Source of the DNA: Acinetobacter sp. WCHAc010034
GTDB taxonomy: Bacteria; Pseudomonadota; Gammaproteobacteria; Pseudomonadales; Moraxellaceae
Direction: 5' to 3'
DNA length: 64,000 nt
Assembly: GCF_001696615.3 (NCBI RefSeq)
Contig: NZ_CP032279.1
Location: forward strand, 2,418,001-2,482,000
Positions 48,502 to 55,713 of the stretch are shown in pieces; within the stretch, counting starts at the first letter, position 1; every line of letters starts with the position of its first letter. A program made the translations under genes and the position numbers. The notes beneath the pieces were generated by a model, which was given only the letters and a program-made list of their open reading frames with translations, did not search any database and was not told where the DNA came from.

Positions 48502-49902
48502 ATGCCCCAATTTTCTGACTGCCTGCAGCAGCGCAAGTTCTGCGTACTGCTGGAATATTTGACCACGGCCAAAAACGCCGCGCCGGCGCGCGCCTCATTT
48601 GCCAGCTGGCCGGCCTTCATGACGCTGGCCGACCGCGTGCAGGCCGATGACGACCCTGCGCCTTTAGCTGCCGCCGCGGCTTATCCTGAAGCTGCTGATC
48701 AGCTGCTGCATTACTCCGGCAAGGGCCGCGATATTGCCGATTTTGAGCAATTTCTGGCGCAGGCGAAAGCGCGGGGCCTGCGCAGCCTGCTGCTGCTGAC
48801 TGGCGATAAGCTGAAGCAGCACAATGACGGCCGCCTGCAGCCGGAACTGCGCAGCCGCTATCTGGAGTCGGTCAATATGGTGATGGCGGCGCGCCGCGAT
48901 CCGGATTTCAACATAGGCGTGGCTTTCAATCCTTTTAAATACGCCGAGGCGGAGCACGATGCGCAGTATTTCAAGCTGCAGAAAAAGCTCAAAGCCGGCG
49001 CAGACTATATGATTACGCAGCTGGGTTTTGATCTGGATGCGCTGAAGCAGGCGCAGGATTTTTTAGCTCAGGGGCATTATCATCAGCCGATTTTAGCCTG
49101 CGTCATGCCTCTAACCTTGGCGCGCGCGCAGTTTATGCACCGGCAGAAAGTCGCCGGCATTGTGCTGACGCCGCATCTGCTGCAGCTGCTGGAGCGGGAG
49201 CAGCGGCAGGACCCGCTGCAGGCGGAGCGCAATGCCTATTTGCGCGCGGCCTTGCAGATCCTGATTTGCCGGCACTGGGGCTTTGCCGGCGTGCATGTGT
49301 CGGCCTGCCATAAAGCCTCTGAACAGCGCAAACTGGAAGATGCGCTGCAGCAGCTGCAGGCCCTGAGCCTGGAAGAGTGCCTGCAGCGCTGGCATGCCTT
49401 ATGGCAGCTGCGGACAGGGCAGGAGCTGCAGCCGGAGGTGGCGGTATTTTCCAGGCGCGCGCCGGTTGCGCAGGTGCTGAAATATAAAAACCTGCATGCC
49501 ATGCATGAACTGTTTTTCAGCTCCAGAGCGGCCAAAGGCATTGGCGGCTTGATTTTCAATGCGCCGCTGTGGAATAAGCCGGGGGCCGAAGACGCCTTGC
49601 TGAAAACTGAATTCATCAGCAAGCATGGCGCGCTGGGCTGTGAAAGCTGCGGGCAGTGCCGGATTGGCGAAACTTTGTATATTTGCCCTGAAACCTGCCC
49701 CAAAGGCTTGGCCAATGGCCCCTGCGGCGGCTCAAGCCTGGACCGCTGTGAATTCGGCGACCGTGAATGCATTCATTCGGTCAAGGCGCGCTTGGCTAAA
49801 AGCGTGGCGCAAACTGAAATTTTAAAAGCCGAACTGATTCCAACGGTGGCGATTGAAACCCGTAGCACCAGCTCATGGAAAAACTGGTTTAAGGCGCCGT
49901 AG
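48502..49902 (+). CDS. MTHFR-like protein with a cysteine-rich C-terminal domain
   Basis: A 466-residue protein. The N-terminal about 290 residues follow the methylenetetrahydrofolate reductase barrel (FCVLLEYLTT, LLLLTGDK, FNIGVAFNPFKYAE, ADYMITQLGFDLDAL, PILACVMPL). The C-terminal about 90 residues form the MTHFR C-terminal (DUF5981-like) domain with eight or more Cys: CESCGQC, CPETCPKGLANGPCGG and DRCEFGDREC, likely binding zinc or an Fe-S cluster. In other bacteria this second domain is linked to corrinoid or electron-transfer variants of MTHFR. No partner methyltransferase is nearby. The ATG at 48502 is preferred over an upstream TTG. Confidence 0.82.
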   Translation: MPQFSDCLQQRKFCVLLEYLTTAKNAAPARASFASWPAFMTLADRVQADDDPAPLAAAAAYPEAADQLLHYSGKGRDIADFEQFLAQAKARGLRSLLLLTGDKLKQHNDGRLQPELRSRYLESVNMVMAARRDPDFNIGVAFNPFKYAEAEHDAQYFKLQKKLKAGADYMITQLGFDLDALKQAQDFLAQGHYHQPILACVMPLTLARAQFMHRQKVAGIVLTPHLLQLLEREQRQDPLQAERNAYLRAALQILICRHWGFAGVHVSACHKASEQRKLEDALQQLQALSLEECLQRWHALWQLRTGQELQPEVAVFSRRAPVAQVLKYKNLHAMHELFFSSRAAKGIGGLIFNAPLWNKPGAEDALLKTEFISKHGALGCESCGQCRIGETLYICPETCPKGLANGPCGGSSLDRCEFGDRECIHSVKARLAKSVAQTEILKAELIPTVAIETRSTSSWKNWFKAP

Positions 49903-49931
49903 TTTCAACTCAATGGCTGGATGAAAATGAA

Positions 49932-49957
49932 CTTGGGCTGGGAAAATTCAGCCCAAG
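49932..49957. terminator. Hairpin between convergent genes
   Basis: The perfect 9-bp stem CTTGGGCTG / CAGCCCAAG with an 8-nt loop lies 30 bp after the MTHFR-like gene and before the convergent exported protein. The T tract is weak on both strands. Confidence 0.5.
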
Positions 49958-50010
49958 CCTCAGCCGGCAGGCGCAATGCCTGCGGCTTAAGGGCCGGATC
50001 AGCTTGGATA

Positions 50011-50499
50011 TTAGCGGTTCAGGCCGCCTTGACCATCGCACTTATAGATTGGGGCTTTTTCAATTGCGATATTGTCCAGCGCGATTTTTGCCGTATTGCC
50101 GTCAGTATCGTAATGATTTGCCCATTCTTCCAATTCAATAATTTCCAGCTGCGCCCTGCCTTTAAAGTGGCAGCCGGAATCCAGGCTGGCTTTGCTGATT
50201 CCCAGTTTTTTCAGCATTTTCCTGAATTCCGCGGCATCATCTTCTGCCATCGGACTGTGCGGAACAGCTCCGAATACCTTGCCTGTAAGCTGATTCGGCC
50301 GGTTTGGCCCCAGCAGCTTGATCTGTAAAGCTTCCCCTTCCATATCATCATAAAAATATGAATATTCAACATGAGACTTGGAGCCGTCCTGCAGCGATTC
50401 ATACCGCACCATTTTAGCGCCGTCCGCAAAGTTTTGAGCTGCGGCAAAAGAGCTCATGACAGAAAGTGATGCGAACAGCAGGGTATTTAAAATTTTCAT
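50011..50499 (-). CDS. Small exported protein of unknown function
   Basis: A 162-residue protein with a signal peptide (MKILNTLLFASLSVMSSFAAA, cleavage near residue 21). The mature part has two Cys (DSGCHFKG and the C-terminal YKCDGQ) that could pair. I do not recognise the family. It stands alone between the MTHFR-like gene and repeat element F. Confidence 0.7.
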   Translation of the reverse strand: MKILNTLLFASLSVMSSFAAAQNFADGAKMVRYESLQDGSKSHVEYSYFYDDMEGEALQIKLLGPNRPNQLTGKVFGAVPHSPMAEDDAAEFRKMLKKLGISKASLDSGCHFKGRAQLEIIELEEWANHYDTDGNTAKIALDNIAIEKAPIYKCDGQGGLNR

Positions 50500-50606
50500 T
50501 GATGTTTCTCGTGTTTTATCGGGCTGATAATATTTATATTGTTGAATTTAATCAATTGCTTATTTTTATTTATTGCTGAAAGTGGCTTTTGCTGCGCTGA
50601 AGCGCT

Positions 50607-50709
50607 AATGCGCCGGCTTCAGCTTTTTGATTTTAAAAGGCAAGGCTCCGCAGTGACGGGCTGGAAAGTTCAGGCGCTTAGAGAAAAACGCTTAAAGTGA
50701 TCGGCATTA
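50607..50709 (+). repeat. Intergenic repeat element F (short, degenerate)
   Basis: A remnant of the repeat family seen at A-D. The left end AATGCGCCGGCTTCAGCTTTTT is degenerate. The internal block GGCAAGGCTCCGCAGTGA matches the block GGTAAGACTCCGCCGTGA of element B, and the right end reads CTTAAAGTGATCGGCATT against CTTAACTGATCAGCATT. Confidence 0.5.
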
Positions 50710-50740
50710 AGCCATCCTTTTTAAGCCCAGGCTTCAAAGT

Positions 50741-51157
50741 TCAATGAGTGATTTTAATGATTTTAGATTCAGCCAATTGCGGATTGCGCTGGCGGTCATA
50801 ATAGTCAAAGCAGATTTTCTGCTGCGCGCTGAAGCGCTGCAGGCCGGCTTCAAAGCTGAAATGGCGGACATAGCGTGAGCTGTCCAGCTGCACGGCAATG
50901 CGTTCAAAGCTTTTGGAATGGCGGCTTTTTTGCACGGTATAGCGCTGTACGGTGCCGCAGGCGGAAGAAAGCGTCAGTGGCTTGGGCTGTTCCAGATACA
51001 TGGCCATGCCAAAAAGCGCAAAGCTGGGGAGCAGGCAAAGGTAGGGGACAGTTTCCGCGGTTTGCGGATTCTGAATTTTAGGTGAAATATAGAAATAGCC
51101 GTATAAAGGCAAGCTGAACAGGCAGAGCAAAGCGGTGAGCGTCAAGGCTGCGGTCAT
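50741..51157 (-). CDS. Small membrane protein of unknown function
   Basis: A 138-residue protein with two N-terminal membrane helices (residues about 4-24 and 39-56), followed by a soluble C-terminal part with TVQRYTVQKS and KICFDYYDRQRNPQL. I do not recognise the family. It lies between repeat elements F and B, so both flanks are repeat-bearing. Confidence 0.65.
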   Translation of the reverse strand: MTAALTLTALLCLFSLPLYGYFYISPKIQNPQTAETVPYLCLLPSFALFGMAMYLEQPKPLTLSSACGTVQRYTVQKSRHSKSFERIAVQLDSSRYVRHFSFEAGLQRFSAQQKICFDYYDRQRNPQLAESKIIKITH

Positions 51158-51230
51158 TGCGGTATCGCTATGAATAATTCAATAAAGAGTTCAATTTAAG
51201 CATTTTTTTATTGTTTCAGCATAAAAAAGC

Positions 51231-51241
51231 AGCCCCGCTTC
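51231..51241 (+). repeat. Left copy of the direct repeat flanking element B
   Basis: AGCCCCGCTTC is repeated exactly at 51541-51551. The pair looks like a target-site duplication of 11 bp. Confidence 0.65.
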
Positions 51242-51243
51242 CT

Positions 51244-51540
51244 AATGCCAGTCAGTTAAGAAATTGACTGGCATTTTCTTTTTAAATTCTAGAATTTATT
51301 TGATACGCGGAAGAGTCATCCGCAACCTATCTGGTCTTTGAAATGGACTGTTTTTGCAACAAAATTATTTAAATGCAGAAAGTGAACAGGTTTCGCGGAT
51401 GACAAATGCTTTTGGTTCTTTTGGCGAAACAAAAGAACAAAACGAGCTCCAAAAATTCGATTTAAAAACGGTAAGACTCCGCCGTGAATAGCCCCAAAAA
51501 TTAAGAAGTTTATAGTGAAACTTCTTAACTGATCAGCATT
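51244..51540 (+). mobile_element. Repeat element B (297 bp), MITE-like
   Basis: It begins AATGCCAGTCAGTTAAG and ends CTTAACTGATCAGCATT (14 of 17 inverted matches). The left hairpin TGCCAGTCA / TGACTGGCA (51246-51273) is followed by TTTTCTTTTT. The right hairpin TTAAGAAGTTT / AAACTTCTTAA (51501-51528) precedes the right end. The interior has further palindromic segments, such as GTTCTTTTG / CAAAAGAAC, but no reading frame worth annotating. Exact 11-bp direct repeats flank it, and the two arms of an older hairpin (CAGCCCC at 51230-51236 and GGGGCTG at 51553-51559) sit on either side. Confidence 0.72.
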
Positions 51541-51558
51541 AGCCCCGCTTCTGGGGCT
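51541..51558. terminator. Terminator-like hairpin right of element B
   Basis: AGCCCC-GCTTCT-GGGGCT is a full hairpin whose left arm is the right copy of the direct repeat. Before insertion it would have been followed on the minus strand by CTTTTTTATG, which now lies on the far side of element B. Confidence 0.55.
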
Positions 51559-51870
51559 GTGCGCAGCTTTCTATTTCAGGTTTTTTTATTTATTCATCTG
51601 ATCAGCCCCTAATTAAATAATCTTCATGATGAGGAGGGTTAATTAACTTAATTTTTTAGTGAAATATATTCACTTTAAACACATTGGCCCATTTCTTGCT
51701 GTGCAAGGCAGCCGGCGGCTTGCAGCGCAGTGCTGTTCAAGCCAATGAAATAATTCAGTAAATTAAATTCTTCTGGGCTTTTTACCCGGCTCAGTACGCT
51801 GTTTTAGATTGAGCATTGCGCATAAATTGGTTAAGCTGCAGAAGAAGAAAAATAAACACATTCGGGGGAA
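51559..51870. other. AT-rich intergenic stretch before the HEPN-like gene
   Basis: Apart from the ribosome site GGGGGAA at 51864-51870, I see no gene, no clear promoter and no further copy of the repeat family here. Confidence 0.5.
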
Positions 51871-51873
51871 ATG

Positions 51874-52515
51874 ATGCTGCTCGAGGAAATATTCAAAAGC
51901 AAGAAAGCTGAAAATACCGACGCATTCAATTTGCGCATTCACCGCGGCTTAAGCTGGCTGAGAAAAGCCGGCGATCTTGATGCGGATCTGGACATGCAGT
52001 TCATCAGCCTGTGGATTGCATTCAATGCGATTTATGCGCAGGACTTAACCGTTTCTCAGGATAAGCAAAGCCTGCGCCAGTTTCTGCACATGATTTGCCG
52101 GAAAGATGCAGACGGCAAAATTTACGGAATTTTATGGGAAAAGTTCAGCCAGCCGGTGCGGGTGCTGCTGGATAATCAGTACGTTTATCAGGGCTTCTGG
52201 GATTACCAGAATCAGAAAATCAGCGCCGCTGCCTGCAGGGAAGGCCTGGAACAGGAAAAGCGCAAAGTGCATCTGGCGCTGAAAAATAAAGAATCTGCCG
52301 ATATCCTGCTGGTGCTGTTCAGCCGGCTGTATACGCTGCGCAATCAGCTGGTGCATGGCGGCGCAACCTACAGCAGCTCGGTGAACCGCAAGCAGCTGCA
52401 GGACGGCTGCCGGATTCTCAGCGCGCTGCTGCCGGTGTTTATTCTGGTGCTGCTGGAAAACGCGCAGACTCTGGATTTGGGCAAGCCGTTTTATCCTGTG
52501 GTGCAGGTCTGCTGA
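51874..52515 (+). CDS. HEPN-like protein, orphan
   Basis: A 213-residue all-helical protein. The motif RNQLVHGG fits the R-x4-H signature of HEPN RNase domains (Arg157 and His162 counted from the ATG at 51871). An N-terminal helical part reads FISLWIAFNAIY, which recalls Apea-like HEPN proteins. The second ATG (51874) is better spaced from GGGGG than the first. HEPN proteins are often toxin or defence nucleases paired with a nucleotidyltransferase antitoxin, but no such partner lies on either side. The next gene is convergent and unrelated (MFS). RNase activity is an inference from the motif only. Confidence 0.7.
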   Translation: MLLEEIFKSKKAENTDAFNLRIHRGLSWLRKAGDLDADLDMQFISLWIAFNAIYAQDLTVSQDKQSLRQFLHMICRKDADGKIYGILWEKFSQPVRVLLDNQYVYQGFWDYQNQKISAAACREGLEQEKRKVHLALKNKESADILLVLFSRLYTLRNQLVHGGATYSSSVNRKQLQDGCRILSALLPVFILVLLENAQTLDLGKPFYPVVQVC

Positions 52516-52540
52516 ACGGCAGCCGCTTCATTAAGGAATG

Positions 52541-53731
52541 CTAGCCTTGCACCTGCCTTAAATGATAGCGCTGATCCAGCAGGGTGAAAAACGCCGCCGC
52601 AATCACCAGCGCTAAACCGCTGAGGCAGGCGGCCGTCCAGCCGCCGTGATGCCATGCATACACGCCCAGCGCGGAACCGCAGGCGCCGCCGATAAAATAC
52701 AGGGTCATGTAAATCGAGTTGATGCGCGAGCGGGCCGCCGGGTTGAGCTGGAAAATAATATTCTGATTGCAGCTGTGCACCATGGCTAAGCCCAGGCTGA
52801 TGGCGCCGTAGCCCAAGGCATAGCTGAGCAGCGAGTGCCCGCCGATATACAGCAGCAGCCAGCTGCAGGCCAAAATCAGGCAGCCGGCCCACGTCAGCCT
52901 GGCGTTATAGCCGCGGTCTGCCCATTTGCCAATCCACTGCGTGGACAGCGCGCCGAAAACTCCGGCTAAAGTCAGCACGCCAACCCAGACATCGGCCAAA
53001 GAAAACGGCGGCGCAGTCAGCAGCATGGCAATGGTCGAAAACAGAATGCTCATGGCTGCGAATACGCATCCGCCAATCAGCGCGCGGTACACCAGCCGGC
53101 GTTCATGGCGCAGCAGCTGCGCCATGGATTTAAAGATGCTGCCGTAGCTCATGCGGCTGGTGCTGACGGCCGGCAGCCGGCGCATTAAGATGCCTGCAAG
53201 CGCAAGCATTAATGCGGCGCTGACGATATAAATCACCTTCCAGTGGATTAAATTGGAAAACAGTCCAGACAGGCTGGTGGACAGCAGGATGCCGACCAGC
53301 AGGCCGCTCATCAGGAAGCCGACCACCTGGCCGATTTTTTCCGGGCGCACGGCCAAGGTCACTAAAGGGATCAGCACTTGCGCCGCCACGGAAAACAGGC
53401 CGGCAATGATGGTGCCGGCCCACAGCATCGGCAGGTTGACTGACAGGGCGCAGATGCCTAAGCCGGCGGCGGCGCCCAGCATCAGCAGGGGAATAAACTT
53501 GGTTTTATTGACAATATCGCCCAAAGGCACAATGAACAGCAGGCCCAGCGCATAAGACACCTGCGCAAAAGTCACGGTCAGCGCAACTTGCGATTGCGGC
53601 GCGCCGAAAGACTGCTGAATCGAGCTGATCAGCGGCTGGCAGTAATAGTTGGCGCCGGCGCACAGGCCGCAAGCAATCGCCATCAGCCAAAGCAAAGTTT
53701 TATCTGAGCTGATATCGGTTGGGGAATTCAT
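52541..53731 (-). CDS. MFS transporter, SoxR-linked
   Basis: A 396-residue major facilitator superfamily transporter with 12 predicted helices. It shows the motif-A-like VPLGDIVNKTKFIP after helix 2 and a second half starting with VYRALIGGCVFAAMS. The start at 53731 has AAGGA in good spacing; the frame extends 17 codons upstream. It follows the RidA-like gene by 19 bp in one operon, whose promoter carries a SoxR box. It is probably an efflux pump for redox-cycling compounds, by inference from that control. Confidence 0.88.
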   Translation of the reverse strand: MNSPTDISSDKTLLWLMAIACGLCAGANYYCQPLISSIQQSFGAPQSQVALTVTFAQVSYALGLLFIVPLGDIVNKTKFIPLLMLGAAAGLGICALSVNLPMLWAGTIIAGLFSVAAQVLIPLVTLAVRPEKIGQVVGFLMSGLLVGILLSTSLSGLFSNLIHWKVIYIVSAALMLALAGILMRRLPAVSTSRMSYGSIFKSMAQLLRHERRLVYRALIGGCVFAAMSILFSTIAMLLTAPPFSLADVWVGVLTLAGVFGALSTQWIGKWADRGYNARLTWAGCLILACSWLLLYIGGHSLLSYALGYGAISLGLAMVHSCNQNIIFQLNPAARSRINSIYMTLYFIGGACGSALGVYAWHHGGWTAACLSGLALVIAAAFFTLLDQRYHLRQVQG

Positions 53732-53750
53732 AGTGATCCTTGCTGAGGGG

Positions 53751-54182
53751 TTAAGCGCAATAAGCCGCTGCTTCAATTTCAATCTGCATGCCGGCTAAAG
53801 CAAGGCAGGGCACAGGAATCAGCGTGCATGCCGGAAAAGCGCTATTTTTCCACAAATCCTGCATGTGCTGAATCAGCATTTGATGTTTTTCCGGGCTGTG
53901 TCCGGCAATTAAAATCCGCAGCGTGGCGATATCCGGCAGCGCGGCGTCCGCAGCCTGCAGCGCCAGCTGCAGATTGGCAAAAGCCTGCTGCAGCTGCTGT
54001 GCGAAATCATTGCACAGCAGGCCCTGCTGGTTTTCACCGCCTTGGCCTGAAATATGCACGATTCTGCGGAAATTGCGGGCAATTGCGATATGGCTGTATG
54101 CGTACGGTTCCGGATTATACAGGGTATTCGGGCTGAATAGCTGTATGCAGGGGTGCGGCGCAGAGGCCTCATGGTGCGGCAT
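53751..54182 (-). CDS. RidA-family protein lacking the canonical Arg
   Basis: A 143-residue RidA/YjgF/UK114-fold protein (SHIAIARNFRRIVHISGQGG, QAFANLQLALQAADAALPDIATLRI, IEIEAAAYC). Canonical imine deaminases carry a conserved Arg in a PAR(S/T) motif before the last strand; here that segment reads FPACTLIPVP, with Cys instead of Arg. It therefore probably belongs to a Rid subgroup without 2-iminoacid deaminase activity. It is first in an operon with the MFS gene and lies downstream of the SoxR-type promoter. Confidence 0.85.
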   Translation of the reverse strand: MPHHEASAPHPCIQLFSPNTLYNPEPYAYSHIAIARNFRRIVHISGQGGENQQGLLCNDFAQQLQQAFANLQLALQAADAALPDIATLRILIAGHSPEKHQMLIQHMQDLWKNSAFPACTLIPVPCLALAGMQIEIEAAAYCA

Positions 54183-54214
54183 GGTTTATCCTGAGCAGAT
54201 GTGGAATTTCTGCT

Positions 54215-54245
54215 AGTATCAAAGCTCAAGTTAACTTGAGGTCAA
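54215..54245 (-). promoter_or_regulatory. SoxR-type promoter of the RidA-MFS operon
   Basis: On the minus strand a -35 TTGACC (54240-54245) and a -10 GATACT (54215-54220) are separated by 19 bp, the over-long spacer typical of MerR-family targets. The SoxR box lies in this spacer. Confidence 0.85.
54224..54241. promoter_or_regulatory. SoxR box
   Basis: GCTCAAGTTAACTTGAGG matches the enterobacterial soxS operator (CCTCAAGTTAACTTGAGG) at 17 of 18 positions and ends 11 bp before the soxR ATG. Confidence 0.9.
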
Positions 54246-54252
54246 CAGCAAA

Positions 54253-54750
54253 ATGCAGGAAAAAATAAATTCTTGGCTCAGCATCGGCGATTTAGCCGCC
54301 CGCAGCGGGGTCAGCGCGGCGGCGCTCAGGTTTTATGAGGAAAAGCAGCTGATCTGGAGCACCCGCACTTCCGGCAACCAGCGCCGCTACCCGCGCGCGA
54401 TGCTGCGCCGCATCGCCATCATCAAGATAGCGCAGCAGGTCGGCATCAGCCTGCAGCAGGTGCATGAGGCCTTTGCTGCCCTGCCGGAACAGAAAACTCC
54501 GGCCCAATCAGACTGGCGCAGCATGTCGCAGCGCTGGCAGCAGCAGCTGGATCAGCAGATTATTCATTTGCTGCAATTGCGCCAGCAGCTGGATCAATGC
54601 ATCGGCTGCGGCTGCCTGTCACTGCAGCAGTGCCCGCTGCGCAACCCGGAAGATCAGCTGGGGCTGGAGTCGGCCGGCGCGCATTTTCAGGAGGTGCTGA
54701 TGAGCTTAAAGGAACTGGCGCCGAAGCAGCCGGATGATGGCCAGGATTGA
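54253..54750 (+). CDS. soxR: Redox-sensing activator SoxR
   Basis: A 165-residue MerR-family regulator. The N-terminal winged helix (LSIGDLAARSGVSAAALRFYEEKQLI, then the RTSGNQRRY wing) is followed by a dimerisation helix and the 2Fe-2S-binding cluster Cys116, Cys119, Cys121 and Cys127 (CIGCGCLSLQQC), the exact SoxR spacing. It is divergent from the RidA-like/MFS operon and shares the promoter region containing the SoxR box. No soxS is present, so SoxR probably acts directly on the efflux operon, as in most non-enteric bacteria. Confidence 0.95.
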   Translation: MQEKINSWLSIGDLAARSGVSAAALRFYEEKQLIWSTRTSGNQRRYPRAMLRRIAIIKIAQQVGISLQQVHEAFAALPEQKTPAQSDWRSMSQRWQQQLDQQIIHLLQLRQQLDQCIGCGCLSLQQCPLRNPEDQLGLESAGAHFQEVLMSLKELAPKQPDDGQD

Positions 54751-54762
54751 ATTTTTCCAGGC

Positions 54763-54785
54763 AGCCGCGCGCCAGCGGCTTTAAT
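54763..54785. terminator. Short hairpin between soxR and an EamA gene
   Basis: The stem AGCCGC / GCGGCT with a 6-nt loop, then TTAAT, overlaps the end of the convergent transporter gene. It is weak. Confidence 0.4.
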
Positions 54786-55713
54786 CCGCACGGGCCAGCT
54801 TGTTTTTGGAGAGGCTGATCATCAGCACGCCAATGATGTTTAACAGGCAGCCGAACCATTGCCAGCCGTTCAAATGCTCATCTAAAAAAGCCACGGCCAG
54901 CAGAATGGTTAAGACCGGGCCAACCGAGGCGATCATCGCCGACTGGGCCGCGCCTAAGCGGGCAATGCCCTGCATCAGCAGCACTGTCGGCAGCACCGTG
55001 ACAAAAAGCCCCAGCGCAGCGCCGTAAGCGAAAACGCTCAGCGGCAGCTGCTGCATCAGCTGCAGCGGCGCCGGCACGGCCAAAGCGAAATGCGCCAAAG
55101 TGCCAATGCAGGCGATGCTCAGCGCCAGGCCGGTAAAATGCCAGGAGCCGAATTTCAGCATCAGCCTTGGCGCCGTCAGCAGATAGGCCGCAAAGGCCAC
55201 CGCGCTGGCGAAGACCAGGCTTGCACCCAGCCAGAAATTGCTGCCGTGCGGGCTGCTGCTTTGCTCCTGCAGCATCACGATGAGCGTGCCGCCGTAGCTC
55301 AGCGCAATCGCAAAAATGCTGGCCCAGCGCAGCTTCTGCTTATAAAGGATGCTGGAGGCTAAAACCGTCAGGGTCGGATATAAAAACAGGATGATCCGTT
55401 CCAGTGAGGCGCTGATATGCATCAGCCCCTGAAAATCCAGCCAGCTGGCCAGATAATAGCCCATGAGGCCGGACAGGATCAGCAGGCCCCAGTCCTTGGC
55501 CTGAACTGCGCTGTAGTCCCTGCGGCTGAGCCAGCTGATCAGCAGGAAAAACGGCAGCGCGCTGGCCATGCGCAGCGCCATCAGCACCGTGGCGTCGACC
55601 TGCGGCGACAGCGCGTAGGCCTGCTTGATGAAAATCGCCTTGGTGCTGAATAAGAACGCGGCGCAGATTGCGCAAAGCGAACCTGTCTGCGTGCGGGTCA
55701 GGAGGAGCTGCAT
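54781..55713 (-). CDS. EamA/DMT-family transporter, second
   Basis: A 310-residue drug/metabolite transporter with ten predicted helices and two EamA repeats (first helix LCAICAAFLFSTKAIFI; second repeat from SLVFASAVAFAAYLL; late helix ILLAVAFLDEHLNGWQWFGCLLNIIG). It converges with soxR. It is not closely similar to the transporter at 24.8 kb by eye. Substrate unknown; the context gives no further clue. Confidence 0.87.
   Translation of the reverse strand: MQLLLTRTQTGSLCAICAAFLFSTKAIFIKQAYALSPQVDATVLMALRMASALPFFLLISWLSRRDYSAVQAKDWGLLILSGLMGYYLASWLDFQGLMHISASLERIILFLYPTLTVLASSILYKQKLRWASIFAIALSYGGTLIVMLQEQSSSPHGSNFWLGASLVFASAVAFAAYLLTAPRLMLKFGSWHFTGLALSIACIGTLAHFALAVPAPLQLMQQLPLSVFAYGAALGLFVTVLPTVLLMQGIARLGAAQSAMIASVGPVLTILLAVAFLDEHLNGWQWFGCLLNIIGVLMISLSKNKLARAD

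Noticed and set aside
51400..51470. Interior of element B considered as a CRISPR-like or coding segment
   Set aside because: The repeated pieces are palindromes, not spaced direct repeats, and no frame is open for more than a few dozen codons.
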